Assembly: GCF_002197815.1 (NCBI RefSeq)
Contig: NZ_NIUB01000002.1
Coordinates: 1 to 64,000, forward strand
DNA from: Pseudomonas oleovorans subsp. oleovorans
GTDB taxonomy: Bacteria > Pseudomonadota > Gammaproteobacteria > Pseudomonadales > Pseudomonadaceae
Direction of reading: 5' to 3'
DNA length: 64,000 nt
In this document: piece by piece, positions 27,325 through 41,869 of the stretch
How positions within the stretch are numbered: the first letter of the stretch is position 1
Layout: every line of letters starts with the position of its first letter
Program-made: the position numbers and the translations under genes
The notes under the pieces: model-generated
Seen by the model: only the letters and a program-made list of their open reading frames with translations
Told to the model about the DNA's origin: nothing
Databases searched by the model: none

Positions 27325-28263
27325 TTATTCGGTGCGACCAGTATCGAGCACCTGACGACCAGCCAGCCACTCCAGGCCAAGCACCAAGGCGATACCGCCG
27401 ATTGCCAATACCACGGCAAGCAAGAGCTGTGGGTCCTGGCCACTGATTTCTGCAAAATGCCCCGGTAGCAGATTGCTCTGCAGCAGCGGCACCTGCTCAC
27501 CTTTACTGTCGATACGCCAGCTCAGGGTCTCCTTCCAGGGCCAGACCTTGTTCAGCGAACCCAGCATCAGGCCGACCAGAAACGCCAGACTGAGGTCACG
27601 CCAACGTGACAGCAGCCAACTGAGCAGACGCGCGAAACTGAGAATGCCAACCAGGCAGCCGCTGGCGAACACCGCCATAACCAGCAGATCGAGGTCCTTG
27701 ACCGCCCCCAGCACCACCGAGTAAAGCCCGAGTAGAAGCAGGATGAAGCTGCCCGAGATACCCGGCAGAATCATCGCGCAGATGGCGATGGCACCGGCCA
27801 GGAACAGGGTTGGCAGATCACTGCCCCACTGCATCGGAGCGGCAACGGTGATCCAGTAGGCGAAAGCCAGGCCAAGCAGAAAACTCACCGCCCGGCTCCA
27901 GTTCCAGCGAATGATCTCTCGCCCGACCATATAGGTAGACACCAGAATCAGGCCGAAGAAGAACGACCATACCGGAATCGGATGGTACTCAAGCAGATAG
28001 GTGATCAGCCGCGCGAGTGTGAGAATGCTGGTCAGGATGCCGCACAGCAGCACCAGCAGGAACGTCGCGTTGGCCATCTGCCAGGCATCCTTGATGCGGC
28101 CCCGCAGCAGCAGCAGGAACGCTTCGGGAATACTGGCGATGGAGCGCAGCAGCTCGTCATAGATGCCACTGATAAAAGCGATGGTGCCGCCGGAAACGCC
28201 GGGCACGACATCTGCAGCGCCCATCGCCAAGCCCTTGGCATAGAGCAGAAAATATTTCTTCAT
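27325..28263 (-). CDS. DUF368 polytopic membrane protein
   Basis: A 312-residue protein with eight to ten membrane helices. DUF368 hallmarks are MGAADVVPGVSGGTIAFISGIYDELLRSI near the start and the internal repeat ICAMILPGISGSFILLLLGLY, two PGxSGx motifs. The family has recently been linked to undecaprenyl-phosphate translocation in some bacteria; I infer a possible flippase role but cannot assign it here. The start at 28263 (MKKYFLLYAKGLAMG) has a GGA-rich site upstream and avoids a 34-residue extension into pcm. Confidence 0.82.
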   Translation of the reverse strand: MKKYFLLYAKGLAMGAADVVPGVSGGTIAFISGIYDELLRSIASIPEAFLLLLRGRIKDAWQMANATFLLVLLCGILTSILTLARLITYLLEYHPIPVWSFFFGLILVSTYMVGREIIRWNWSRAVSFLLGLAFAYWITVAAPMQWGSDLPTLFLAGAIAICAMILPGISGSFILLLLGLYSVVLGAVKDLDLLVMAVFASGCLVGILSFARLLSWLLSRWRDLSLAFLVGLMLGSLNKVWPWKETLSWRIDSKGEQVPLLQSNLLPGHFAEISGQDPQLLLAVVLAIGGIALVLGLEWLAGRQVLDTGRTE

Positions 28264-28288
28264 GGATCCTTCCGCTGCGAAAAAGCGA

Positions 28289-28963
28289 TCAAACCAGCGG
28301 CCCGTTGAGTAGCGGCACGAAGCGCACCGCATCGAGCACGTGACGGGAAAAACCACCCTCTTCACGCACGATCAGCAGCAGTTGCTGCACATCGCCACTG
28401 CCGACCGGGATGACCAGGCGCCCGCCAGGCGCCAGTTGATCGAGCAAGGCCTGCGGTACCTGCGCGGCGGCGGCGGTGACGATAACGCCGTGGTAAGGGC
28501 CGAGCGCATTCCAGCCCTCCCAGCCATCACCCCAGCGAAAGACCACGTTGCGCAGCTTTAGTTCGGCCAAACGCTCCTTGGCACGCTCCTGCAGCACTTG
28601 AATGCGCTCGACCGAAAACACTCGCTCGACCAATTGCGCCAGCACGGCGGTCTGGTAACCAGAACCGGTACCGATTTCCAGCACCTTGTCCAGCGGGCCC
28701 GCGGCCAACAACAGCTCGGTCATGCGCCCAACCATATAAGGCTGGGAAATGGTCTGGTTATGGCCGATGGGCAGCGCGGTGTCTTCATAGGCGCGGTGCG
28801 CCAGGGCTTCGTCGACGAACAGATGGCGCGGCGTACGGCGGATCACTTCCAGTACCCGCGCGTTGGACAGCCCTTCCTCATAGAGACGCTGGATCAATCG
28901 TTCGCGGGTGCGCTGCGAGGTCATGCCGATCCCGCTGCGCTGCATCTCGTCCTGTCCGCGCAT
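28289..28963 (-). CDS. pcm: protein-L-isoaspartate O-methyltransferase
   Basis: A 224-residue SAM-dependent enzyme that starts repair of isoaspartyl residues in aged proteins. The SAM motif [18 protein letters not shown] is near residue 95, preceded by [20 protein letters not shown], the family substrate loop. The start overlaps the surE stop by one base. A start at [10 protein letters not shown], 13 codons inside, is also possible. Confidence 0.95.
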   Translation of the reverse strand: MRGQDEMQRSGIGMTSQRTRERLIQRLYEEGLSNARVLEVIRRTPRHLFVDEALAHRAYEDTALPIGHNQTISQPYMVGRMTELLLAAGPLDKVLEIGTGSGYQTAVLAQLVERVFSVERIQVLQERAKERLAELKLRNVVFRWGDGWEGWNALGPYHGVIVTAAAAQVPQALLDQLAPGGRLVIPVGSGDVQQLLLIVREEGGFSRHVLDAVRFVPLLNGPLV

Positions 28964-29712
28964 CAGAAGATGCCCTCCAGCCAGCCATCCATAGTTTCAA
29001 GGGCCTCATTGAACGTGCGGTCGAGCCGTAGCGGCGTGATCGATACATAACCTTGCATCACGGCATGAAAATCGGTGCCCTGACTGCCATCCTCGACATC
29101 ACCGGCGGCGGCAATCCAGTAACCTTCCTTGCCACGCGGGTTGACCACCTTGACCGGCGCCGCCGCACGCGCGCGATGACCGAGTCGGGTCAGCTGCACA
29201 CCACGGATATGTTCCAGCGGCAGGTTCGGCACGTTGACGTTGAGTACGGTACGCGGCGGCAGTTCAAGGCGCTCATGCGCCTCCACCAGCTTGCGGGCGA
29301 AGTAGGCCGCAGTCGGCAGATTGTCGGGCAGGCGCGACAACAGCGAAAAGGCGAACGCCGGCTTGCTCAGGAAACGTCCTTCGAGCGCGGCGGCGACGGT
29401 ACCGGAATAGAGCACGTCATCGCCCAGGTTGGCGCCCAGGTTGATGCCGGAGACGACCATATCCGGCGTCTGCTCGAGCAGACCATTGAGCCCCAGGTGC
29501 ACGCAATCGGTCGGCGTGCCATTGAGGCTGATGTAGCCATTGGCCAGGGCCATGGGATGTAGCGGACGGTCGAGCGTCAGCGCACTGCTGGCACCGCTCC
29601 TGTCTTCGCCAGGGGCGATCACCACGCACTCGGCATAGTCGGCCAGCGCTTGGTGCAACGCAGCGATACCGGGCGCGTTCACCCCGTCGTCGTTGGAAAT
29701 CAGAATTCGCAT
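28963..29712 (-). CDS. surE: 5'/3'-nucleotidase SurE
   Basis: A 249-residue metal-dependent phosphatase of stationary-phase survival. The N-terminal metal site [16 protein letters not shown] carries two aspartates at 8 and 9. Ser39-type and Asn residues lie in [10 protein letters not shown] and [20 protein letters not shown]. The start at 29712 is fixed by this motif; the longest frame begins far upstream inside truD and is not used. It overlaps the truD end by 13 bases. Confidence 0.96.
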   Translation of the reverse strand: MRILISNDDGVNAPGIAALHQALADYAECVVIAPGEDRSGASSALTLDRPLHPMALANGYISLNGTPTDCVHLGLNGLLEQTPDMVVSGINLGANLGDDVLYSGTVAAALEGRFLSKPAFAFSLLSRLPDNLPTAAYFARKLVEAHERLELPPRTVLNVNVPNLPLEHIRGVQLTRLGHRARAAAPVKVVNPRGKEGYWIAAAGDVEDGSQGTDFHAVMQGYVSITPLRLDRTFNEALETMDGWLEGIF

Positions 29713-30758
29713 GGAGTATCCGTCTGCCCTGCTGGCACCAGATCGAGCAATTCGCGCACCACCACGGTGGCGAAACACCCGGCCGGCAGGACGAATGCAA
29801 GTTGCAGAATATCGGGTTCGGGATAATGCCATGACAGGCCGCCGATGGGGAGGCGCAGAATTCGCCGTTCGTGCGCCATGTCCGCCTTGATCAGCCATTG
29901 CACCAGTTGCGCAGCCTCATCGGCTACTTCCTGCTCCAGCTGCCGGGTCACACCAGCGCTCGGCAAAGGCCCGTCGCCCCACAGCGGCCCGGTCGGATGC
30001 AGGTCAAGAATGGCCAGGCGCGGGTCAATGCACTCAGTCTCGCCAGCCATGAAGAAACTGCGACTGGCAGTGAAGGCCAGCAAGTCACCGATCTGTGCCT
30101 GGTTCCAGGTGCCTGCCGCCACGCGCTTGGCCAGCACCTGATTGAACAAATAGCTGCGCGCCGAAGAGAGCAGGCGCGAGCGCAGGTTGCGCTGCACCGG
30201 CAACTCCAGGCGCGCGGCAAAATCGCACGCCTGCAGCACGTTACCGCCATCGAAGCCGAAACGCTGCAAGCCGAAGTAATTGGGCACGCCTTGCTCGGCG
30301 ATACGCTGCAGGCGCTGCTCCAGCGCATCGCGATCAGCTTCGAGGGCTGTCAGGCGCAAGGTGAAACCATTGGCGGTATGGGCGCCACGCTGCAATTTGC
30401 GGTTATGCCGCTGACTGCGCAGGATGACCAGATCATCACCCTGCGCGGTCGCCAGATCGGGATCGGCCTTGCCCGGCAGGTGCAGGCTGAACCACTGGCG
30501 AGTCAGCGCCTGACGATCCTTGAGTCCAGCGTAACTGACCGCCTTGAGCGGCAGGCCGGCAGCGCGGGCGATACGCCGAGCGGCCTCCTCGGTATTCAGG
30601 CCGCGTTTTTCAACCCATAGCCAGAGGTGCTCACCCTGCCCAGTGAGCGGGATGTCGAGCACCTCGTCGACCTGGAAGTCCTCGGCCGTGGCCTTGAGCA
30701 CCGCGCGCCCACAGGCCTCGCCGTGGGCACGCGGCCCGAGCAGTTGCAACTCGTTCAT
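29700..30758 (-). CDS. truD: tRNA pseudouridine(13) synthase TruD
   Basis: A 352-residue enzyme forming pseudouridine 13 in tRNA-Glu. The catalytic aspartate is Asp81 in [14 protein letters not shown]. The motifs [20 protein letters not shown] near the start and [17 protein letters not shown] are TruD-specific. It overlaps ispF by four bases upstream and surE by 13 bases downstream, so it is tightly packed in the ispF-truD-surE-pcm run. Confidence 0.96.
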   Translation of the reverse strand: MNELQLLGPRAHGEACGRAVLKATAEDFQVDEVLDIPLTGQGEHLWLWVEKRGLNTEEAARRIARAAGLPLKAVSYAGLKDRQALTRQWFSLHLPGKADPDLATAQGDDLVILRSQRHNRKLQRGAHTANGFTLRLTALEADRDALEQRLQRIAEQGVPNYFGLQRFGFDGGNVLQACDFAARLELPVQRNLRSRLLSSARSYLFNQVLAKRVAAGTWNQAQIGDLLAFTASRSFFMAGETECIDPRLAILDLHPTGPLWGDGPLPSAGVTRQLEQEVADEAAQLVQWLIKADMAHERRILRLPIGGLSWHYPEPDILQLAFVLPAGCFATVVVRELLDLVPAGQTDTPCEF

Positions 30759-31228
30759 GCCTTGACCAGCAGGGCCACGGCGTGCACCGCGATACCTTCC
30801 TCACGTCCGGTGAAACCCAGCTTCTCGGTGGTGGTGGCCTTGACGTTGACCTGATCCAGCTCGATGCCCAGATCCTCGGCAATGCGCTCGCGCATGCTCT
30901 GAATGTGCGGAGCCATCTTCGGCGCCTGGGCGATGATGGTGGCGTCGACGTTACCCACCGCGTAACCCTTGCCCCGCACCAGGCCCATCACATGGCGCAG
31001 CAGGGCGCGACTGTCGGCACCCTTGAAGGTCGGATCGGTATCGGGGAAGTGCTTGCCGATGTCGCCAAGCGCCACGGCGCCAAGCAGCGCATCACTCAGC
31101 GCGTGCAGCAGCACGTCACCGTCGGAGTGAGCGACAAGACCGAATTTATGGGGAATCCGTACGCCGCCGAGGGTGATGAAATCGCCTTCGCCGAAGCGGT
31201 GTACGTCATAGCCATGGCCGATACGCAT
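30755..31228 (-). CDS. ispF: 2-C-methyl-D-erythritol 2,4-cyclodiphosphate synthase
   Basis: A 157-residue trimeric enzyme of the MEP isoprenoid pathway. [12 protein letters not shown] provides the zinc ligands Asp8 and His10; [21 protein letters not shown] holds the third histidine; [11 protein letters not shown] and [20 protein letters not shown] complete the active site. The start at 31228 begins the family sequence; the in-frame ATG at 31279 would add an unrelated 17 residues. In many bacteria ispD lies directly before ispF; here ispD is 3.7 kb away. Confidence 0.97.
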   Translation of the reverse strand: MRIGHGYDVHRFGEGDFITLGGVRIPHKFGLVAHSDGDVLLHALSDALLGAVALGDIGKHFPDTDPTFKGADSRALLRHVMGLVRGKGYAVGNVDATIIAQAPKMAPHIQSMRERIAEDLGIELDQVNVKATTTEKLGFTGREEGIAVHAVALLVKA

Positions 31229-31278
31229 AAAGAACAACGCCCTGAAAAAGTCAGGGCATGATTCTAACCGCATTGCCA

Positions 31279-31332
31279 CGTAGCCTGGATGAAATCAGAG
31301 GAGCGAATTTCGCGGCTGCCATCCGGGCTACG
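31279..31332. repeat. short palindromic repeat
   Basis: CGTAGCCTGGATG and CATCCGGGCTACG are inverted copies with one mismatch around a 28-base loop, in the gap between fghA and ispF. The form is that of Pseudomonas intergenic palindromes and could also serve as a weak terminator for fghA. Confidence 0.65.
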
Positions 31333-31333
31333 A

Positions 31334-32176
31334 CTACCGCAAAGCGGCAGCGTGATGACGCAGGTGATCGTCGATGAAGCTGGCGATGAAGTAGTAGCTG
31401 TGGTCATAGCCAGGCTGCATGCGCAGCGTCAGCGGATGAGCGGCCGCCTTGGCCGCAGCCTGCAACACCTGCGGCTTGAGCTGGCCTTCGAGAAAATCGT
31501 CACGATCGCCCTGATCGACCAGGATCGGCAACTTCTCCTCGGCCTCGGCGATCAGCACGCTGGCATCCCACTCACGCCAGCGCGAACGCTCCTCGCCGAG
31601 GTACAGCGAGAACGCCTTCTCCCCCCATGGACAGTTCATCGGATTACTGATCGGTGAAAAGGCCGATACCGACTGATAACGTCCCGGGTTCTTCAGCGCG
31701 CAGATCAGCGCACCGTGGCCGCCCATGGAATGCCCGGCGATGCCACGCTTATCCGAGACGGGGAAATTGGCCTCGATCAGCGCCGGCAACTCCTGCACCA
31801 CGTAGTCGTACATGCGGTAGTGCGACGCGAAGGGCTCCTGGGTGGCATTGACATAGAAGCCTGCACCAAGACCGAAGTCATAGGCGCCATTGGCGTCATC
31901 GGCCACCCCCTCGCCACGCGGGCTGGTGTCCGGCGCGATGATGATCAACCCCAGTTCGGCTGCCATCCGCTGAGCGCCAGCCTTCTGCATGAAGTTCTCG
32001 TCGGTGCAGGTCAACCCGCTCAGCCAGTACAGCACCGGCAGCTTGGCGCCCTGCTCGGCCTGCGGCGGCAGATAGACGGCGAACACCATGTCGCAGTTGA
32101 GGCTGCTGGAGCGATGGCGGTAGCGCTTGTGCCAGCCGCCGAAGCTCTTGTTGCTTGAAACGATTTCGAGGGTCAT
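31334..32176 (-). CDS. fghA: S-formylglutathione hydrolase
   Basis: A 280-residue serine hydrolase of the esterase D type that splits S-formylglutathione to formate and glutathione, the second step of formaldehyde detoxification. The nucleophile is in [11 protein letters not shown]. Other family blocks are [31 protein letters not shown] with the acid, and [21 protein letters not shown] with the catalytic histidine. It is downstream of the matching dehydrogenase in the same direction. Confidence 0.96.
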   Translation of the reverse strand: MTLEIVSSNKSFGGWHKRYRHRSSSLNCDMVFAVYLPPQAEQGAKLPVLYWLSGLTCTDENFMQKAGAQRMAAELGLIIIAPDTSPRGEGVADDANGAYDFGLGAGFYVNATQEPFASHYRMYDYVVQELPALIEANFPVSDKRGIAGHSMGGHGALICALKNPGRYQSVSAFSPISNPMNCPWGEKAFSLYLGEERSRWREWDASVLIAEAEEKLPILVDQGDRDDFLEGQLKPQVLQAAAKAAAHPLTLRMQPGYDHSYYFIASFIDDHLRHHAAALR

Positions 32177-32185
32177 GAGCCGCTC

Positions 32186-32253
32186 CGTAGGGTGCGCCAT
32201 GCGCACCAGGGATTAGCGGTGCGCGCAGCCTAGGAGGCCCCACGCACCCTACG
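32186..32253. repeat. palindromic repeat with GTAGGGTGCG core
   Basis: CGTAGGGTGCGCCATGCGCA at one side and CCCACGCACCCTACG at the other face each other between adhC and fghA. A second member with the same core, CGTAGGGTGCGCCGTGCGCA, lies at 62664-62720 between map and glnD. Confidence 0.7.
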
Positions 32254-32290
32254 AAAGAATCCGCACGACCATCAGCCGTGCGGCACGCCA

Positions 32291-33448
<1,158 letters not shown>

Positions 33449-33522
33449 TCATGTCCAATACGAGATAATCAGCAGAAGAGCAAAACATTATTGCTGTACA
33501 GGGATAATATTCGGCCTCCTTA

Positions 33523-33550
33523 CATCGCCCGCAAGCGGGCTCCTACAGGG
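33523..33550. repeat. single REP-like unit
   Basis: CGCCCGCAAGCGGGCTCCTA has the compact stem (GCCCGC/GCGGGC) and CTCCTACA tail of Pseudomonas REP units. It sits in the 187-bp gap between adhC and the LysR gene, close to the presumed divergent promoters. Confidence 0.5.
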
Positions 33551-33590
33551 GCAGCCGGATGCAATCGGCAGCACAGGAGAAGAAGCATCG

Positions 33591-34487
33591 ATGAATCGCT
33601 GGGAAGGACTCGACGAATTCGTTGCCGTCGCCGAATGCGGGCAATTCAGTGCCGCCGCCGAGCGCCTGGGATTGTCCACCTCGCAGGTCAGTCGCCAGGT
33701 CGCACGCCTGGAAGAGCGCCTGCAGAGCCGTCTGTTCTACCGCAGCACCAGGCGGGTAGCCCTGACCGAGGCCGGCCAGTTGTTTCTGCAACACTGCCAG
33801 CGCCTGCAGGATGCTCGCGAAGAAGCGTTGCGTGCAGTCGGCGATCTTGGCGCCGAACCCAAAGGACTGCTACGCATGACCTGCGCCGTGGCTTACGGCG
33901 AGCGCTTCATCGTGCCACTGGTCAACGACTTCATGGCGCGGCATCCGCAGTTGCGTGTGGAGATCGAGCTGTCCAATCGCCCGCTCGACATGCTGCACGA
34001 AGGTCTGGATCTGGCCATCCGCCTGGGGCGCCTGCAGGACTCGCGCCTGATGGCCGCACGCCTGGCACCTCGAGAAATGTACCTGTGCGCAGCCCCCGAG
34101 TATCTGCAGCGCTACGGGCGTCCGCACTCGTTATCAGAGCTAGCCCGACACAACTGCCTGGTTGGTAGCAGCGACCACTGGAACTTTGCCCAGAACGACC
34201 GTGAAACCCAGGTGCGCATACAGGGTAACTGGCGTTGCAATAGCGGCCAGGCCGTGCTCGACGCAGCGCTGCGCGGATTTGGACTGTGTCAGTTGCCGGA
34301 CTATTACGTATTGGAACACCTGCGCAGCGGACGGCTGATCTCTCTGCTGGAGCAGCATCGCCCACCCAATACCGCAGTTTGGGCGCTTTACCCGCAGCAA
34401 CGTCACCTTTCGCCCAAGGTACGCCAGTTGATCGACTCGCTGCGCCAGGGACTTGGCCAACGCGCCGAATACCTCGATCACTCCTGA
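33591..34487 (+). CDS. gfnR: LysR-family regulator, likely of formaldehyde detoxification
   Basis: A 298-residue LysR-type regulator. The N-terminal helix-turn-helix is FVAVAECGQFSAAAERLGLSTSQVSRQVARLEERL, here only outlined, and the C-terminal part is a periplasmic-binding-like ligand domain. AGGAG precedes the ATG at 33591; in-frame upstream ATGs have no such site. In P. aeruginosa I recall the equivalent gene beside adhC and fghA being named gfnR, for glutathione-dependent formaldehyde neutralisation. The divergent layout here supports the same job. The symbol is by position and memory. Confidence 0.75.
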   Translation: MNRWEGLDEFVAVAECGQFSAAAERLGLSTSQVSRQVARLEERLQSRLFYRSTRRVALTEAGQLFLQHCQRLQDAREEALRAVGDLGAEPKGLLRMTCAVAYGERFIVPLVNDFMARHPQLRVEIELSNRPLDMLHEGLDLAIRLGRLQDSRLMAARLAPREMYLCAAPEYLQRYGRPHSLSELARHNCLVGSSDHWNFAQNDRETQVRIQGNWRCNSGQAVLDAALRGFGLCQLPDYYVLEHLRSGRLISLLEQHRPPNTAVWALYPQQRHLSPKVRQLIDSLRQGLGQRAEYLDHS

Positions 34488-34629
34488 GACTCTGTAACAA
34501 CCTTGTCACCCAGCTGAACGGTCATGGAATGTCACAAGCCGGGCGAAACTTGAGCGAGACGACCGCGTCACAACCCATGCACCCCGCCCAAGCGGGCTCT
34601 CACGAACTCAGCTACATGAGGACATGGTT

Positions 34630-34953
34630 ATGCAGGTTCTGGTCAACAGTGGTAAGCACGTCTCCTCCTCGATGGACTTCAAGGACGACATTCGCAGTCG
34701 CATCCGGGACAAGCTCCAGCGCTACGAGGACCACCTCACCCGGATTGAAATTCATCTCTCCGACGAGAACGCGCTCAAGAGTGGCCCACAGGACAAGCGC
34801 TGCAAGATCGAGGCGCGGATAAAGGGACGCGATCCGCTGACGGTCTCCCACGATGCCAGCGAACTGCACCAAGCCCTCGATGGCGCCATGAACAAGCTGA
34901 CCAACGCGCTGGATCGCAACCTGGGCAAAGATGCCAAACGCTGGACACACTGA
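34630..34953 (+). CDS. HPF/RaiA-like ribosome-associated protein
   Basis: A 107-residue protein, MQVLVNSGKHVSSSMDFKDDI, with the beta-alpha-beta-beta-beta-alpha pattern of the HPF/RaiA (sigma-54 modulation) family: IRDKLQRYEDHLTRIEIHLSDENA, then KRCKIEARIKGRDPLTVSHDASELHQALDGAM, shown in parts. Its ending KDAKRWTH differs from standard Hpf, so it is a divergent member. Classic hpf is near rpoN; this one is alone between the LysR gene and ispD. GAGG sits nine bases before 34630, better spaced than for the ATG at 34624. Confidence 0.75.
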   Translation: MQVLVNSGKHVSSSMDFKDDIRSRIRDKLQRYEDHLTRIEIHLSDENALKSGPQDKRCKIEARIKGRDPLTVSHDASELHQALDGAMNKLTNALDRNLGKDAKRWTH

Positions 34954-34968
34954 TGCGACTGTTCTAGT

Positions 34969-35667
34969 TCAACGGCCTTGCGGCCATATGGACTGTAGAT
35001 AATGCAGATCTTCCGGGCGGGTGACCTTGAGGTTGTCCGCCCGGCCTTCGATGAGCCGGGGCGACTGCCCTGCCCACTCCATGGCCGAGGCCTCATCGGT
35101 CACTGCCACACCTTCTTCCAGCGCTTGCGCCAGTGCCTCGCGTAACGCCCCCAGGCGGAACATCTGCGGTGTGTAGGCCTGCCAGATCACGCTACGATCC
35201 ACGGTCTCCAACACTCGGCCATCGCTGCCGATACGCTTGAGCGTATCGCGCACCGGCACCGCCAGCAGGCCGCCGACCGGATCATCGGTCAGACTCTCCA
35301 GCAGACGAGCCAGGTCCGCCGGGGTGAGGTTAGGACGCGCGGCGTCGTGCACCAGCACCCAGTCATCGCTATCGGCACCACCGACCAGTAACGAGTCCAG
35401 CCCGGCCAGCACCGAGTCGGCGCGCTCACGCCCGCCAGGCGCACGGCGGATGCGCGGATCACGCGCCAGTGACAGCTGCGGCCAGAACGGGTCATCCACG
35501 GCAAGGCATACCACCGCGGCCAACAGGCCGGGATGATCGAGAAAACAATGCAGGGTATGTTCGAGAATGCAGCGGCCGGCGATCTGCAGGTACTGCTTGG
35601 GGCGGTCGGCGGCCATCCGCGCGCCGACGCCGGCGGCCGGGATCACCAGCCAGAATTTCGTGGTCAT
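34969..35667 (-). CDS. ispD: 2-C-methyl-D-erythritol 4-phosphate cytidylyltransferase
   Basis: A 232-residue MEP-pathway enzyme joining CTP and methylerythritol phosphate. The nucleotide loop LVIPAAGVGARMAADRPKQYLQI is at the start, and DDWVLVHDAARPNLTPADL and DEASAMEWAG complete the active site. It overlaps ftsB by four bases, a pairing common in gammaproteobacteria. ispF is on the same strand but 3.7 kb downstream. Confidence 0.96.
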   Translation of the reverse strand: MTTKFWLVIPAAGVGARMAADRPKQYLQIAGRCILEHTLHCFLDHPGLLAAVVCLAVDDPFWPQLSLARDPRIRRAPGGRERADSVLAGLDSLLVGGADSDDWVLVHDAARPNLTPADLARLLESLTDDPVGGLLAVPVRDTLKRIGSDGRVLETVDRSVIWQAYTPQMFRLGALREALAQALEEGVAVTDEASAMEWAGQSPRLIEGRADNLKVTRPEDLHYLQSIWPQGR

Positions 35668-35942
35668 TCGGTCAACAGATAGAGGGTTTCACCCTCTTTG
35701 AGCATGCCCAACTCGTGACGCGCGCGTTCTTCCACGGTTTCCATGCCGCGCTTGAGCTCCATCACTTCGGCCTCGAGGATACGATTGCGCTCCAGCAAAC
35801 GCTCGTTCTCGCCCTGCTGTTCGGCGATCTGCTGTTGCAGACGGCTGGCAGCAGCCAGGCTGCCGTCGCCGACCCACAATCGATATTGCAGACCGCCCAG
35901 CAACAGAACCAGCACGATAAACAGCCAATACGGACTACGCAT
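35664..35942 (-). CDS. ftsB: cell division protein FtsB
   Basis: A 92-residue bitopic division protein that binds FtsL and FtsQ in the divisome. A short cytoplasmic start (MRSPY), one membrane helix (WLFIVLVLLLGGLQYRLWVG), then a periplasmic coiled coil through LQQQIAEQQGENERLLERNR and the conserved AEVMELKRGMETVEERARHELGM end. The start at 35942 gives the normal length. It is overlapped by ispD and separated from eno by 476 bp of repeats. Confidence 0.93.
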   Translation of the reverse strand: MRSPYWLFIVLVLLLGGLQYRLWVGDGSLAAASRLQQQIAEQQGENERLLERNRILEAEVMELKRGMETVEERARHELGMLKEGETLYLLTE

Positions 35943-36109
35943 GGAGCGGCTCGCAGATTGAGTCATCGGCATGGTAGGGGCTACGTTCATGCTTGAAAAG
36001 AAGCCGTCTGATGAGTGACATGGGGTTTCGGTACCTGCATCCGTGCATTGGTTCCCAGAGATCGACGAAGCGTCCACGAAAAAGGCCATGCCCGCAATGA
36101 CGCAGCCTT

Positions 36110-36160
36110 TGTAGGAGCGGCTTCAGCCGCGAAAAATCGCGGATAAATCCGCTCCTACAG
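36110..36160. repeat. REP-like palindrome
   Basis: TGTAGGAGCGGCTTCAGCCG is followed by GCGGATAAATCCGCTCCTAC in reverse orientation. It lies between eno and ftsB; the whole 476-bp gap there holds this repeat, a terminator and a second palindromic repeat, and no credible gene. Confidence 0.85.
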
Positions 36161-36190
36161 CATGCAGCGCAAACGCTGGAATAACCACGA

Positions 36191-36217
36191 AAAAGGGCGA
36201 CTTGCGTCGCCCATTTT
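36191..36217 (-). terminator. intrinsic terminator downstream of eno
   Basis: GGGCGAC pairs with GTCGCCC around a TTGC loop. Five Ts follow on the minus strand and four on the plus strand, so it could work both ways. It is about 200 bases past the eno stop. Confidence 0.8.
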
Positions 36218-36224
36218 CAGGCTA

Positions 36225-36415
36225 GAACGATCTCGCGAGCTAGAGACCTGCAAGGCACAACGACCAACGGGAGTAATAGCCGAAGGCTGGCCCGAAGGGT
36301 GAGCGCCAGCGAATCAAACAGGCAAGGAACGGTCGGGGTCGCGCTCGACTTTACTGAAGTAAATGAGCATTACTCATCTGTTTTTAACGCAGTAGGGCCG
36401 ACGCGCAGCAGATCG
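36225..36415. repeat. degenerate copy of the oprH-phoP hairpin repeat
   Basis: Read on the minus strand this stretch shares ordered blocks with 5279-5446: TGCGTTAAAA, ATGCTCATTTAC, GTAAA and CCTTGCCTG. It lies just after eno. Similarity is patchy, so it is called from the order of the blocks rather than from overall identity. Confidence 0.55.
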
Positions 36416-36418
36416 TGA

Positions 36419-37810
<1,392 letters not shown>

Positions 37811-37856
37811 TCAGGGGGGAATTTCTGGGGCGGCACTTTACCGGATTACGACCGGA

Positions 37857-40367
<2,511 letters not shown>

Positions 40368-40488
40368 TCAGTGCCGCCGGGGAAAGCAAAGGATCGCCAT
40401 CAGTACGAACAATGGCATGCCCGCCAAGCTCCCTGAGGGAGTCGGCAAAAGCTGTATTAAGACGGGAGCGTAGTCTACCCGAAAGGCC

Positions 40489-41814
40489 TTACCAGCTCAA
40501 ACCTTGCGCGCCGATAGGCGGCGACCAGTGCAGAGTCGCCCCGCCAGCCTGGATTTCTGACGATTGCGACAGGTTCGCCACCGCCATCAGTTCATCGCCA
40601 TCGAACAGCAGCGGCAGACGTGGACGCACGAATCCCGGCACGCGCAGTTCGTTGAGCAGACGCTTGAGATCACGCCTGCCGCGCCCCGGCAGCTGCAGCG
40701 ACTCACCACCCTGGCGGTAACGCAAATACCAGCGACCTAGCGGCAACTCGCCCTGTAGATGCACATGACCATTGCCGGGAAGTTCAACCGATTCGGAAAA
40801 CGAGTCGCAGGCTAGATCGAGGGGATCGAGCGACCGCAGCCACTCACCACTGAGCCACCAAAGCCGACCATCGGCACGGTGCAACTCGCCATCGGTCAGT
40901 TTCCAGATCGGCGCCGCATCCGTGGCGGCATCACGCAGGTCACACCAGCCGGCCCAGTGATCGCTATCGGGCAGGCGCGTCAGTGGCGCCAACCAATGGC
41001 GCAGCAGATTTCGCTGACGAGCATCGCTCAGCGCGCTCACTGCCGACAGGTCCAGAGACGGTAGAGTCAACCATGGGCATGCCGAAACGCCATGAACAGT
41101 CGCCAGGTCCATCGCGGCCAACTCATCCAGCAATTGCTGAGCCTCGCCCACGTGCCTGGCGCTACGCGCGATATTTGCCGTGACCTGCGGCCAGCGCTCG
41201 GCCAGCAGCGGCATCACCTGTCTGCGCAGGAAATTGCGGCTGAAACGCTCGTCGGCATTGCTCGGGTCCTCGATCCAGACCATGCCATGAGTCTGCGCAT
41301 AGGCCTGCAATTTCGCACGGGAACAGTCGAGTAGCGGTCGCACCAGGCTGCCCCGCCCCAACGGCCGACTGGCCGGCATCGCCGCCAGCCCGCGCACGCC
41401 GGCACCGCGCAACAGACGAAACAGCAGCGTTTCGGCTTGATCGTCGCGATGCTGGGCACTTAGCAACACTTCGCCCGTTTTCAGCCGCTCGCAGAAAGCC
41501 TGGTAACGCACGTTTCGTGCAGCCTGTTCAAGGCTGGCACCTGGCGTGACCTGAACCCTGACGACTTCGAGAGCAATGCCCAACTGCTCACAGATACGTG
41601 CGCAATGCGCAGGCCAGGCATCGCCGGCCGGCTGCAGCCCATGATGGACATGAATGGCGGACAGCGGCGGCAGCTCCTCGTGCCGCGCCCAGTCGGCTAG
41701 CAGATGCAGCAACACGCTGGAATCCAGGCCACCGGAGAAGGCAATACGCCAGGCAGGGGCCGTACGCCAGGGCTGCAGAGCCTGGCGCAGGCGAAGTTCG
41801 AGAGCAGTCATCAT
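40489..41814 (-). CDS. tilS: tRNA(Ile)-lysidine synthase
   Basis: A 441-residue enzyme adding lysine to C34 of the AUA-reading isoleucine tRNA. The PP-loop AFSGGLDSSVLLHLLADW begins at about residue 26, then IHVHHGLQPAGDAWPAHCA and LLSAQHRDDQAETLLFRLLRGAGVRGLAAM. The C-terminal tRNA-binding domains include ESLQLPGRGRRDLKRLLNEL. Two adjacent ATG codons (41814 and 41811) are equally possible starts. Confidence 0.95.
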   Translation of the reverse strand: MMTALELRLRQALQPWRTAPAWRIAFSGGLDSSVLLHLLADWARHEELPPLSAIHVHHGLQPAGDAWPAHCARICEQLGIALEVVRVQVTPGASLEQAARNVRYQAFCERLKTGEVLLSAQHRDDQAETLLFRLLRGAGVRGLAAMPASRPLGRGSLVRPLLDCSRAKLQAYAQTHGMVWIEDPSNADERFSRNFLRRQVMPLLAERWPQVTANIARSARHVGEAQQLLDELAAMDLATVHGVSACPWLTLPSLDLSAVSALSDARQRNLLRHWLAPLTRLPDSDHWAGWCDLRDAATDAAPIWKLTDGELHRADGRLWWLSGEWLRSLDPLDLACDSFSESVELPGNGHVHLQGELPLGRWYLRYRQGGESLQLPGRGRRDLKRLLNELRVPGFVRPRLPLLFDGDELMAVANLSQSSEIQAGGATLHWSPPIGAQGLSW

Positions 41815-41828
41815 TCAAGCTTAAACAA

Positions 41829-41850
41829 CAACGAGCCCGAAGGCCCGTTG
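41829..41850 (-). terminator. terminator after accA
   Basis: On the minus strand CAACGGGCC-TTCG-GGCTCGTTG forms a nine-pair stem with one G-T pair and a stable UUCG loop, followed by TTGTTTAAG. It lies between the accA stop and the tilS start, making tilS a separate unit or a read-through gene. Confidence 0.75.
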
Positions 41851-41869
41851 ATATATGCGCAGAAAAGAC

